64,000 nt of DNA from Robiginitomaculum_A sp036478535 (GTDB taxonomy: Bacteria > Pseudomonadota > Alphaproteobacteria > Caulobacterales > Maricaulaceae): contig OZ245059.1 in the NCBI GenBank assembly GCA_965224735.1, forward strand, positions 310,001-374,000. The letters are read 5' to 3'. Numbering within the stretch: the stretch's first letter is position 1; every line of letters begins with the position of its first letter. This document shows, piece by piece, positions 18,524-27,348 of the stretch. The translations under genes were made by a program, and so were the position numbers. A model generated the notes under the pieces. The model searched no databases, was not told the DNA's origin, and saw only the letters and a program-made list of their open reading frames with translations.

Positions 18524-19324
18524 ATGACTAAAACCAGAATCATATCTATTGTTAATCAAAAGGGCGGGGTTGGCAAGACGACGACGTCTATTAATTTGGC
18601 GGCGGCGCTTACGCTTTTGGGCAAGCGGGTTTTGCTTATTGATTTGGATCCGCAGGGCAATGCGACTACGGGTTTGGGCCTAAAGCGCGGGACGACAGAC
18701 AATACGCTTTATGATGTTTTGGTTGAGGGCGCGCCGCTTATGGACGCGGTTATAAAAACCAATGTTGAGGGGCTTTTTCTTGTGGCCTCAGATTTGGACA
18801 TGTCGGGCGCAGAGTTGGTAATAGGCAACGCCGCCGACCGATCTGTACGGCTAAAAAATGCACTCGCGAGTTATGATACTGATTTGGATTATGTCTTAAT
18901 TGATTGCCCGCCCGCTTTGGGGCTTTTGACCGTCAACGCTTTAGCGGCGAGCGATAGTGTTCTCGTGCCTTTGCAATGTGAGTTTTATGCGCTTGAAGGC
19001 CTCTCGCAACTTTTGAAAACTGTGGAACTGGCCAAGGTAAAAATCAACCCAAATTTGGTGATAGACGGGGTAATGCTCACTATGCATGACAAGAGAAACC
19101 GCCTGTCCGACCAAGTGGCAGCGGATGTGCGTAAACATTTAGGCAGGGCCGTGTTTGAGACAATAATTCCGCGCAATGTCCGTATTGCTGAAGCGCCCAG
19201 TTTTGGCATGCCCGTAGTCACCTATGATCCAAATTGTGTTGGCGCGCAAAGCTATATGAGATTAGCTCATGAAATTCTAAGGCGGCATAGCGGAAAGAGA
19301 AATTATAAAGGAGCACGGCGATGA
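18524..19324 (+). CDS. parA: Chromosome partitioning ATPase ParA (Soj)
   Basis: Walker-type ATPase that moves ParB-parS complexes and so segregates the origin. 266 residues from the ATG at 18524, which has an AGAGGA SD; an upstream ATG at 18497 is possible but would add an unconserved tail. Deviant Walker A KGGVGKTT at 13-20, Walker A' LIDLDPQGN, and Walker B-like VLIDCPP are visible. It is coupled to parB by a 4-bp ATGA overlap. Confidence 0.95.
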   Translation: MTKTRIISIVNQKGGVGKTTTSINLAAALTLLGKRVLLIDLDPQGNATTGLGLKRGTTDNTLYDVLVEGAPLMDAVIKTNVEGLFLVASDLDMSGAELVIGNAADRSVRLKNALASYDTDLDYVLIDCPPALGLLTVNALAASDSVLVPLQCEFYALEGLSQLLKTVELAKVKINPNLVIDGVMLTMHDKRNRLSDQVAADVRKHLGRAVFETIIPRNVRIAEAPSFGMPVVTYDPNCVGAQSYMRLAHEILRRHSGKRNYKGARR

Positions 19325-20268
19325 GTAAGCCCCCCAAAAAACCAACTAGTAAAAAACCCGCAAGATTAGGACGCGGCTTATCGGCGCTTATGTCTGATAT
19401 TAGTCCCGCTATAGAACAGAAAAAGCCAACAAAAAAACTGGCCACGAAGCAGGTAAAATCAGAGAGCGGTGTTCAAACCATTGCGATAAATCATATCGAA
19501 TGTAACCCCGATCAGCCGCGCCGTCATTTTGATAAAAAGGCTTTAGCCGAACTCAGCCAATCCATCAAAGACAAAGGCGTGCTTCAGCCAATCTTGCTAC
19601 GGCCTTTGCCAAAAAGCATGGCAGGCAAAGGAAAAACCGTAAACAACCGCTACCAAATTGTAGCGGGTGAGCGCCGCTGGCAAGCAGCTCTAGCGGCAAA
19701 ACTCGATCAAATTCCCGCCCTTGTTCGCAACCTTTCTGACCGCGAAATACTAGAAGTGGGCGTTGTGGAAAATGTCCAGCGTGAAGACTTAAACCCTATT
19801 GAAGAGGCGCTGGCTTATGGCGCACTCAAGCAACAATTTGGCCGTCGCCAAAAAGACATTGCACAGGCCATTGGTAAATCACGTGCCTATGTAGCCAACC
19901 GTATGCGGCTTTTGGATTTACCAGAACGCGCGCGCGAGTATTTGGCGGCCGGAAAGATAACGCCTGGTCATGCCAATGCTATTTTATCATATCAAGACCC
20001 TATGGAGCTCACCGAGTTGATTGTTACCAAAAATATGAGCGTGCGGGACGCGGAAAAGTGGGCACGTTTTGGCCTGCGCGGCCCAGCACCAGAAACAAAA
20101 TCGGCCAACCAAAAAGACGCAAACATTCGCGCCCTAGAAGATAAACTTTCGAGCTATATCGGATTACAAGTGTCAATAAACCACAAAGGCCAAGGCGGTA
20201 AACTCTCCATAAATTACAAAACGCCCGACCAGTTAGAAGCCGTGATAAAACGTTTGAACAATAGTTGA
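19321..20268 (+). CDS. parB: Chromosome partitioning protein ParB (Spo0J)
   Basis: CTP-dependent DNA clamp that loads at parS. The 315-residue protein has a basic N-terminal tail with LGRGLSALMSD (the ParA-stimulating motif), the ParB/Srx domain with the CTP-site residues in GERRWQAA, NVQREDLNPIEEA, the helix-turn-helix IGKSRAYVANRMRLL, and a C-terminal dimerisation domain. Two matching parS sites lie about 6 kb upstream in this window. Confidence 0.96.
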   Translation: MSKPPKKPTSKKPARLGRGLSALMSDISPAIEQKKPTKKLATKQVKSESGVQTIAINHIECNPDQPRRHFDKKALAELSQSIKDKGVLQPILLRPLPKSMAGKGKTVNNRYQIVAGERRWQAALAAKLDQIPALVRNLSDREILEVGVVENVQREDLNPIEEALAYGALKQQFGRRQKDIAQAIGKSRAYVANRMRLLDLPERAREYLAAGKITPGHANAILSYQDPMELTELIVTKNMSVRDAEKWARFGLRGPAPETKSANQKDANIRALEDKLSSYIGLQVSINHKGQGGKLSINYKTPDQLEAVIKRLNNS

Positions 20269-20436
20269 TTTAAGTTATATGGTTTCTAGTATTCAAGAGC
20301 AACTTATAGTGTTGTATTAATGTATCATTTTCCAAAATTAATGTAAAGTTTCGATGAAACTGGCAATCAACTGTATTTATACGCTATAATAAATAGTCGA
20401 AATAGTGTATAGTGCCGCCAAAGAAATGTGGAGATT

Positions 20437-21489
20437 ATGATCCAAAGGGCTAACGAGTTTTGTGTAAAGCGTCCCACTTCGATAGTTTTATCGGGTCTTG
20501 GGCGCAAGGTAGCGCTGTGTTTGTCTCTTGGTTTTTTTGTTCCAATGCCAGCATTTGCTCAGGACGTACAAAGCTCGGATGTAGATAAGCCTGTTTCGGC
20601 AAGCCCTGTTCAAAAACAAACCGTGCAACTGCCTGCTTTGTTAAAGCCTGAAGTATTAAGCGTTTTTCCAATGAAAACCATTGATCCAGCAAGCGTTAAA
20701 CGAAGACGAGCAGCGAGTTTAAATAGTTGGGATCCGGCAACATTGACTCAAACGACAGGACTTGGGGCTAGCACTGTTCGAGCGAGCGCAAGGCGCGCCG
20801 TGCCATCATCCGTCAAAGCGGATGTAATGCCAACGGATGTATTGAATTTGGAAACGTTACTCGGTGTGAATTTTGGTATCAAGAGCATAAAAACCAGTTT
20901 TCTGACTCTGAAACGTTATGGCGGTGTTAGTGTTTATGATGGCTTACTACGCGGTGCGTTGTTTGAAACGGCAGGTAGAAGAAACGTCAATGAGTCCGTA
21001 TTTAAACTTGATCTTGGCAAAAATTTTTGTTTGGGAATGGCGGAAGAATGCGAGGCCAATATAACGGATGAGTTAAAGCTTGGGTTTGCAAAAAATATTA
21101 ATTCGGGAAAAGTTGCGGGTGTGAATTTACAACTAACGTTGCGGGCTGGTATGCGTTTTGACGAAGATAGTAATAGCGCGCGCGTTGGCGCGGTTGTCCG
21201 TATCGGAGATAATTTGCGTAAAGGTTCAGAAACGAAGCCCAATACATGGTATTTCTTTGCGGGTAAAAATGCAGAAGCAATGACCTATAGAGCTTCATCC
21301 GTTCGCCGGCTCACGAACGGGCAGTTTCATTTGCAAGACCGAATTATTGTTGGCGGCGCACAGGCTGGCTTGGGCTATAAAATAGGGGGCGCTGACCTAG
21401 CTTTGACCTATTATAAACGTCAAGCTAAGGTAGAAAATTATAAATTTGATGAAGATGCTGCCGCGCTGTCTATTACTTGGAAGCGCTAA
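20437..21489 (+). CDS. Putative outer-membrane beta-barrel protein (possible LpxR/DUF2219 relative)
   Basis: A protein of about 350 residues with a signal peptide ending PMPAFAQ, a Pro/Gln/Val-rich linker (about residues 30-110), then alternating polar/hydrophobic strands and a terminal ALSITWKR, typical of an outer-membrane barrel. The C-terminal segment (YFFAGKNAEAMTY ... GGAQAGLGYKIGGADLALTYYKR) resembles the lipid A deacylase LpxR family to my eye, but catalytic residues were not confirmed. ATG at 20437 is chosen; a GTG at 20428 is also possible. It is monocistronic downstream of parB. Confidence 0.55.
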   Translation: MIQRANEFCVKRPTSIVLSGLGRKVALCLSLGFFVPMPAFAQDVQSSDVDKPVSASPVQKQTVQLPALLKPEVLSVFPMKTIDPASVKRRRAASLNSWDPATLTQTTGLGASTVRASARRAVPSSVKADVMPTDVLNLETLLGVNFGIKSIKTSFLTLKRYGGVSVYDGLLRGALFETAGRRNVNESVFKLDLGKNFCLGMAEECEANITDELKLGFAKNINSGKVAGVNLQLTLRAGMRFDEDSNSARVGAVVRIGDNLRKGSETKPNTWYFFAGKNAEAMTYRASSVRRLTNGQFHLQDRIIVGGAQAGLGYKIGGADLALTYYKRQAKVENYKFDEDAAALSITWKR

Positions 21490-21894
21490 AACTCTTTAGT
21501 TTTCTAAAGAGAGCATACCTGAATAAAACCAATGCGATTAATGCGGCAATTGCATACGCTAATAAATTTAGCGGCGTTATAAAATCTTTCATTACCAGTA
21601 AGTTTTCATGTTCCGCAAGCACAACAATTATGTGGGCACCTTGTAGGCCGAGTTGTTTGACGGGAGCCGTCGCCGCATTGTTGGTAAACTTATAAATTGG
21701 CTATTTGAAGTAGCTTTTGTTTCGTTGACGTCATAAATATTTGCTTAGTCCCAAGCTTATTACGGCGGAGGACAATTCGCCGCTTGCACGGGGCTAATAA
21801 TACAAGATATGGTAAGTGCCGATTCATAAAAATCTAGATAAACTAGGGCTGTGGAGAAAGTCTATACGCTTATCAATATTACAAAGGATAGAAA
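21490..21894. other. Intergenic region upstream of nrdB
   Basis: 405 bp without a convincing gene. A short hairpin (CGGCG and CGCCG around about ten bases, near 21762-21783) is present, and the nrdB ATG has AAAGGA as SD. I looked for NrdR boxes and saw only an 11/16 match near 21800, not convincing. Confidence 0.4.
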
Positions 21895-22932
21895 ATGGCT
21901 GGAACAATTATCACTGACGCTAAAAAACCAGGACTCTTAACCCCATCGATTGGCTATAAACCATTTCGTTATCCATGGGCCTATGACTTCTGGCAAAAGC
22001 AGCAACAAGTTCACTGGCTTCCAGAAGAAATTCCTCTTGGTGAGGATTGCAAAGATTGGGCCACCAAATTAAGCAGTTCTGAAAAGAATTTGCTCACTCA
22101 AATTTTCCGTTTTTTCACGCAAGGTGATATTGAAGTTAATGATAATTATATGGAGCATTATTGTCGTATTTTTAAACCTATTGAAGTGAAAATGATGCTC
22201 GCCTCTTTTTCAAATATGGAAACGATTCATATCGCTGCCTATGCTTTGTTGATTGAAACTGTAGGGATGCCAGATTCAGAATTTTCTGCCTTTATGGATT
22301 ATGAAGCCATGGCCGCAAAACATGATTATATGGCGGAATTTGGTACCGATAGCGAAGAAGATATTTTGCGCTCGATCGCCATGTTTGGTGGTTTTACAGA
22401 GGGGCTGCAGCTTTTCGCGTCTTTTGCTATGTTGATGAACTTTCCGCGTTTTAATAAAATGAAAGGTATGGGCCAAGTGGTCACTTGGTCTATTCGCGAT
22501 GAGAGTCTTCATTGTGAGGGCATGATAAAAATGTTCCATACATTTGCAGCTGAAACTGGCAAACTTAGCCAATCCGTTAAAGACAATATTATTGATTGCG
22601 GCAAAACCGTTGTTGGCCTTGAGGATAAATTCATTGATTTGGCTTTTGAAATGGGCGCGGTTGAGGGTATGACCAGCGAAGATATCAAAACCTATATTCG
22701 TTATATTGCTGATTGGCGGTTCAAACAGCTTGGTTTACCTTGTGTGTACGGGATAGACGAACATCCTCTGCCATGGCTCACCGAGATACTTAACGGTGTT
22801 GAGCATGCCAATTTCTTTGAAGCGCGCGCAACAGAATATGCAAAAGGTGCAACTCAGGGCGAATGGCACGGCAATGATGGCGTCTGGGGCATGTTCGAAA
22901 AACTGAACAAAGTGAAAGCAAAAAATTCGTAA
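21895..22932 (+). CDS. nrdB: Ribonucleoside-diphosphate reductase class Ia, beta subunit
   Basis: Supplies the tyrosyl-radical di-iron subunit for making dNTPs. The 345-residue protein shows the ligand set ME109-TI-H112-xxx-Y116 (with the likely radical tyrosine Y116), E169 in FTEG, and E203/H206 in RDESLHCEG. The large subunit nrdA is not adjacent and not in the window. The gene is followed by a degenerate tandem repeat. Confidence 0.95.
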   Translation: MAGTIITDAKKPGLLTPSIGYKPFRYPWAYDFWQKQQQVHWLPEEIPLGEDCKDWATKLSSSEKNLLTQIFRFFTQGDIEVNDNYMEHYCRIFKPIEVKMMLASFSNMETIHIAAYALLIETVGMPDSEFSAFMDYEAMAAKHDYMAEFGTDSEEDILRSIAMFGGFTEGLQLFASFAMLMNFPRFNKMKGMGQVVTWSIRDESLHCEGMIKMFHTFAAETGKLSQSVKDNIIDCGKTVVGLEDKFIDLAFEMGAVEGMTSEDIKTYIRYIADWRFKQLGLPCVYGIDEHPLPWLTEILNGVEHANFFEARATEYAKGATQGEWHGNDGVWGMFEKLNKVKAKNS

Positions 22933-22999
22933 GCACTGGAATTTTGCACTGGATTTTGCACTGTGGGATTTTGTGCTGGGGTTAAGTACTGGGGTTAAG
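22933..22999. repeat. Degenerate tandem repeats after nrdB
   Basis: Three copies of an ATTTTGCACTGG-like unit diverge into TTTTGTGCTGGGG, then two copies of GGGGTTAAG flank GTACT. The repeats fill the whole nrdB-phosphatase spacer. Confidence 0.75.
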
Positions 23000-23015
23000 C
23001 AATGAAAATGACATT

Positions 23016-23795
23016 ATGAACCGCATCTTGAAATTTGACCAAGTTCTTAATGTCCGTGATTTTGGCGGTAAGGTTTGTGCAGCAGGAAATATTGTTTCGA
23101 ATAAACTTTATCGCGGGGCGCACATCAGTAAAATGACTCCAAAAGATATTTCCCGCTTTAAGCAAATGGGAGTTTCTTTTGTAGTGGATTTACGCTATCG
23201 AACCGAACGCGAAAGACAAGCTTCTAATTGGGGCGACTTGCATGCGCCTTCTGTTTTCGAATTTTCAAAAAAGTACGATCAAGATACGGAGGAAAAACTT
23301 GCGCCGCATGAGCGGTTTGTGTTGCATGAACTTGGCGATGTTAGTGATGCTTGGCGCTATATGTGCGACTCCTATGAATTGCGCCCACTGAGTCCTGGGT
23401 TTATAGACATCACCGCCCGTGCTATAAAACGGATGGCACAAACTGGTGAGCCTATCTTTGTTCATTGCGCGGCGGGGAAAGATAGGACTGGAACCTTTGC
23501 CGCAATTGTACTTATGATTTTGGGGGCATCTTATGAAGCCGTTTTGGAAGATTATTTGTTAACAAAAAAAGTGGTTAATTTTGATAAAATTATAAAAATT
23601 GTCACAGAAGAAATGCAAAATCGTTATGAGCGGGTTTTTGACCCTGAAGCTTTGAAGCCATTTTTTGACGTGAATGTACAATATTTACAAAAATCTTTGT
23701 CTGTAATTGGTAATATCAATGATTATACCGCCAATGTTTTAAAGCTTAGCGAAATGGAAATAGGTGCCCTGAAGCAGCAGTATTTATGCTGTTAA
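23016..23795 (+). CDS. Tyrosine-protein phosphatase family protein
   Basis: A 259-residue protein of the bacterial Y_phosphatase3 type. The active-site loop HCAAGKDRTG has the nucleophile C151 and R157 (CX5R with KDR, typical of lipid- and Tyr-phosphatases of this family). The N-terminal NVRDFGG and LYRGAHISKM segments and DLRYRTERE are also family features. Substrate unknown. It is convergent with the TadE-like gene; the two stops overlap by 4 bp (23792-23795). Confidence 0.87.
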   Translation: MNRILKFDQVLNVRDFGGKVCAAGNIVSNKLYRGAHISKMTPKDISRFKQMGVSFVVDLRYRTERERQASNWGDLHAPSVFEFSKKYDQDTEEKLAPHERFVLHELGDVSDAWRYMCDSYELRPLSPGFIDITARAIKRMAQTGEPIFVHCAAGKDRTGTFAAIVLMILGASYEAVLEDYLLTKKVVNFDKIIKIVTEEMQNRYERVFDPEALKPFFDVNVQYLQKSLSVIGNINDYTANVLKLSEMEIGALKQQYLCC

Positions 23796-24454
23796 TTGCA
23801 AGTAACATCTGGCATTCCGTTTGTGCCCATTACAAAACTACAAGTTAGATTCTTGCCGCCATTAATCTTAATATATCTTGAATTGCGTGAGTTTTGTACA
23901 AATGTTTGTGATAAAGTGAAATCTGTAATTCTTTTCTTAGAAATGTTATTATTTACATAATCATGGCCAAAAGAATGATAAACTTGTTCAACGCGAACGA
24001 TTATGATGCCAGAATGATGATTTAATAGCTCATCACTGATGTTTTTATGTGGCGCAGGCGTTGTGAATTTACTACCAAGGCTCGCATAGCCATAATTGTG
24101 TACACCGTTAGTTACTCTCACATAGCTGGAAATATCTATACTAATACTTGAACTATCAGCGGTTTTAGCGTTCATCGTTGCAAGCGTAGCTGAGAAAATA
24201 TTTTCTATTGTCTTTTTATCCAGCTTTCCCACTGTCTTGGTATCTGGCGTTGGTGCTTGCGCTGCTAAATTAACGGCAATGAAAGCAGCATGAGAAACAG
24301 CCCTGTCTTTAGATATTAATAAAGAAAGCTCAATGACACCTACATATAGTAAAAGTAAGACAGGCATAATAAAAGCAAACTCAATAGCAACAACGCCGTC
24401 CTTGTTTTTAATAAACTTTTGTAGGCTATCCGTATTTAGTAATTGTTTTAACAT
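23792..24454 (-). CDS. TadE/TadG-like minor pilin
   Basis: A 220-residue protein with an N-terminal prepilin-like stretch, GVVAIEFAFIMPVLLLLYVGVIE, that forms one membrane helix, followed by a soluble domain with two cysteines near the C terminus. This is the TadE-like motif of minor pseudopilins in Flp/Tad pili, which mediate surface attachment. It is preceded by a second TadE-like gene and an Flp pilin on the same strand; the tad secretion genes themselves are not in the window. Confidence 0.78.
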   Translation of the reverse strand: MLKQLLNTDSLQKFIKNKDGVVAIEFAFIMPVLLLLYVGVIELSLLISKDRAVSHAAFIAVNLAAQAPTPDTKTVGKLDKKTIENIFSATLATMNAKTADSSSISIDISSYVRVTNGVHNYGYASLGSKFTTPAPHKNISDELLNHHSGIIIVRVEQVYHSFGHDYVNNNISKKRITDFTLSQTFVQNSRNSRYIKINGGKNLTCSFVMGTNGMPDVTCN

Positions 24455-24487
24455 GTTAAGTCCTTACTTAAAGTCTATGAACCTGCT

Positions 24488-25066
24488 TTAATGGTTGAAG
24501 GGTTCATTTCTAAATGCAGTTGTTTTTGTAATAACATGTGTATTACCGCCCGCATTGGCCAAACGGTTTATTGCGGCTGGAATTAACAATTTATAAACAT
24601 ATTGCACACGGACAATAACAACATCCCCGCCATTGGTGGTACTCCATTTTGAGTTAACTTTACTTGGATCAGGCGGCTTGGCTTTACAGACTTTAATTTG
24701 TTCTGGTGTACCAGAACATTTTGCTGGAAAACTTGGCAACTTTAAATTTTTAAACTGCCCCGTAGGGGTTGAAACAACGTCAACTCTTACGCTGGAGGCA
24801 CAATCTGTGCCGCCCATAAAGGCCATTTTTTTACAGAGAGCTTTTTTGAAATCAGGAGCCTTACCGCCAGTTTCTTGAAACTCTCCAGTTTTGATTTTCC
24901 GAGATACTTCAGCTAAGGCGCGCTCTGTTGTAGATGAAAAGAAGAAGAGCATTGAGGCTTCAATGATACTAAAGAGTACCATGAGAAATGGAATTGCCAA
25001 TATGGCAAACTCAATAGCAACAGCCCCCTCATTTTTTCGTTTGAATTTATGTAAAAACTTACACAT
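24488..25066 (-). CDS. TadE-like minor pilin
   Basis: A 192-residue protein starting with a basic segment and the TadE motif GAVAIEFAILAIPFLMVLF, then a soluble domain with four or more cysteines. It lies 33 bp upstream of the other TadE-like gene and downstream of the Flp pilin gene, so the three probably form one minus-strand unit. Confidence 0.8.
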   Translation of the reverse strand: MCKFLHKFKRKNEGAVAIEFAILAIPFLMVLFSIIEASMLFFFSSTTERALAEVSRKIKTGEFQETGGKAPDFKKALCKKMAFMGGTDCASSVRVDVVSTPTGQFKNLKLPSFPAKCSGTPEQIKVCKAKPPDPSKVNSKWSTTNGGDVVIVRVQYVYKLLIPAAINRLANAGGNTHVITKTTAFRNEPFNH

Positions 25067-25214
25067 AATAACCCCACCTGTATAACGCTAACATAAGTAC
25101 AATAAGTTTACTTCAGTTAAAAATAAACTATCAAATAGTCTTTAATTTGCAGTATAAAGAGATGGTGAATCTAAGGTTAAAATTACGAGAAAGCCCTAGT
25201 TTCTAATCTATCTG

Positions 25215-25385
25215 TTAACTACCGTTTACAGCATTTGCAGAATTGTTCAGACTATTTTGTAGAAAAATCCCAATTTGTGACGCACCAACAATGAGTCCTG
25301 TGCAGATGAGGCTCGCAATCAGAGCATATTCTATAGCGGTCGCTCCAGAGTTATCTCTTGCATATCGTTTTATAAAGTTCAGCAT
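25215..25385 (-). CDS. Flp/Fap-type pilin
   Basis: A 56-residue gene. The translation MLNFIKRYARDNSGATAIE continues YALIASLI, the hallmark Flp prepilin cleavage region (G/A-T-A-I-E-Y) followed by a hydrophobic helix and a short Asn/Ser-rich tail. AGGAGG stands at ideal SD distance before the ATG (25385). It is the major pilin of a tight-adherence pilus; 148 bp separate it from the TadE-like genes. Confidence 0.9.
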   Translation of the reverse strand: MLNFIKRYARDNSGATAIEYALIASLICTGLIVGASQIGIFLQNSLNNSANAVNGS

Positions 25386-25594
25386 GTTAACCTCCTACGT
25401 TACCCCATTATATATCTAATGAAAACTAATTGTAATTCTCCTAAAAAACGCAGTGAATAATTGTTTAATTTTATGTTAGAGAGTGTGTGTAAATTAAGGA
25501 TTGGTTATTGATGTATGGTCCCTGTGTTAGATAGTTTGGGTTTTGTTTAAACTCTTTTGGGGCTTTGGTTCATATTTTACAGAGACCATCAACG

Positions 25595-26197
25595 CTATAA
25601 GCGTTCAGCACCCCAAAGCAGGTTTTTGAGAGCGTAGCCTGAAAGTCGGCCATCTTCAGATTTAACCTTGCACCAACCAGTTTTTGTGCACTCGCTCAAA
25701 GTTAAGAGCCCGCCTTTGGAAACGGCGGCACGTTTTTTGGAGGCGCTACCAGGTTTGGCGTGCAAGATGATATTTGATCTTGCAAGTACCATGCGGGTAC
25801 CATCTAAAAGCCGTCTATTCATCCAGCTTTCGTCACCATTGATATCGCGAACTTTGCGCCAAACTTCGGTTTCGGCGACCACAATCATAGGCATGCCTTT
25901 GCGGGTGTAACGCCAAACAATCGGATGCTTACGGCTTGGCCCTGTGCGGCCATTGGAAACACCGTATTTTAAAGACACATAACGTGGTACACGAAATCCA
26001 GATGGGGTTTTTGTCGCATTCACACGGATGAGATCGCTTGTGATGGCTTCATTTGGTCCAGGCACATCTTCGACTATGCGGGCGATGGATGATTTCTTGC
26101 GCGGTGCTTTTTCGGTGGGCATGTCCTGAGCAAAGCTACCCACAGATATAAGCAAGGCGCTTATAAGAGGGAAATATAGAAATGACTTAGCCCGCAT
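25595..26197 (-). CDS. Secreted SH3-domain protein
   Basis: A 200-residue protein with a signal peptide (MRAKSFLYFPLISALLISVG, cleavage near SFAQ). Two SH3-like repeats follow: the first around YVSLKYGVSNGRTGPSRKHPIVWRY with the MPMIVVAE strand, the second around ILHAKPGSASKKRAAV and the WCKVKSEDG strand. This is the bacterial SH3_4 type found in periplasmic proteins of alphaproteobacteria; binding partner unknown. It is divergent from the hydroxyacid dehydrogenase. Confidence 0.75.
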   Translation of the reverse strand: MRAKSFLYFPLISALLISVGSFAQDMPTEKAPRKKSSIARIVEDVPGPNEAITSDLIRVNATKTPSGFRVPRYVSLKYGVSNGRTGPSRKHPIVWRYTRKGMPMIVVAETEVWRKVRDINGDESWMNRRLLDGTRMVLARSNIILHAKPGSASKKRAAVSKGGLLTLSECTKTGWCKVKSEDGRLSGYALKNLLWGAERL

Positions 26198-26336
26198 AAT
26201 GACCCCGAATTATAGATAACAAAATATGACCGATTATGCACTTAAGAAGTTAAAGGATTTGTAAATATTTGGAAAAAACTAATTATTTTGACAAAGTTTA
26301 CTTGCCTTAATGCCTCATACAGGCTTTCATACTAAC

Positions 26337-27341
26337 ATGCAAAAAGAACCAAAAATCATTGTCACTAGGCGCTTGCCAGAAACTGTGCATCAACGTTTGG
26401 TGGATTTATTTGGAGCAGAGCTTAATCCCCATGACCAAGCTTTTAGCAAAGAACAGCTAATAAAGGCTGTCAGGCGAGCAGATGTACTTGTGCCGACGGT
26501 TACGGATCATATCGATAGGGATATTATCGAAGCGGCGGGGCCACAATTAAAACTTATTGCAAATTTTGGCGCGGGGACTGATCATATTGACCGAGAGGCT
26601 GCTGATAAAAAAAATATCTTGATCACCAATACACCAGGCGTACTTACTGAAGACACCGCAGATTTTGTCATGGCGCTTATTTTAGCCGTATCGCGCCGTC
26701 TTGTCCAGGCGGATAGATTGACGCGAGATGGTAAATTCACAGGTTGGACGCCAACGGGAATTTTGGGCCAGCGCGTGCGCGGGAAAAAACTAGGCATTGT
26801 TGGTATGGGCCGTATTGGACAGGCTGTGGCGCGGCGCGCACACGCTTTTGGTCTTGAAGTGCATTACCATAATCGCCGCCCTGTATCCGATCTTATTGAG
26901 AAAAAACTGGGCGTGCAATATTGGCCCGACCTCGATACAATGCTCGCCTTTGTTGATTTTGTATCCATAAACTGCCCAAGTACGCCCGAAACCTATCATT
27001 TAATTAACGCCAAGAGACTGTCAGCGATGCAAAGCTGGGGCGTTATTATTAACACGGCGCGCGGTGAAATTATTGATGAAGCGGCCTTGGGAAATGCTTT
27101 GGCAAAAGGACATATTGCGGGTGCCGGGTTGGACGTTTATGAAAATGAACCAGATATTCATCCCAGGTTATTAAATTTGCCTAATGTAATCTTAGCACCG
27201 CATATTGCATCCGCAACTTTGGAATCGCGTATTGAAATGGGCGAAAAAGTTTTGATCAATATCCGAGCTTTGCTTGACGGGCACCGTTGCCCAGATCGTG
27301 TCTTACCGCCAGGTGCCGATTTTTCTAAAAAAACGAGCTAA
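26337..27341 (+). CDS. D-isomer-specific 2-hydroxyacid dehydrogenase (glyoxylate/hydroxypyruvate reductase-like)
   Basis: About 334 residues. It has an NAD(P) loop GMGRIGQAVARR, the catalytic arginine region NTARGEIIDE, the catalytic glutamate region YENEP and the catalytic histidine APHIASAT. A longer ATG at 26310 exists; I prefer 26337 because family proteins begin close to the IIVTRRLPE strand. Glyoxylate reductase is the most likely activity, but substrate is not determined. Confidence 0.86.
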   Translation: MQKEPKIIVTRRLPETVHQRLVDLFGAELNPHDQAFSKEQLIKAVRRADVLVPTVTDHIDRDIIEAAGPQLKLIANFGAGTDHIDREAADKKNILITNTPGVLTEDTADFVMALILAVSRRLVQADRLTRDGKFTGWTPTGILGQRVRGKKLGIVGMGRIGQAVARRAHAFGLEVHYHNRRPVSDLIEKKLGVQYWPDLDTMLAFVDFVSINCPSTPETYHLINAKRLSAMQSWGVIINTARGEIIDEAALGNALAKGHIAGAGLDVYENEPDIHPRLLNLPNVILAPHIASATLESRIEMGEKVLINIRALLDGHRCPDRVLPPGADFSKKTS

Positions 27342-27348
27342 AAATTAA

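Noticed and set aside
21477..21695. 72-codon frame downstream of the barrel protein
   Set aside because: It overlaps the preceding gene end, has no SD and no family resemblance.
21795..21815. Possible NrdR box upstream of nrdB
   Set aside because: Only about 11 of 16 positions fit the consensus and there is no second box at the usual spacing.
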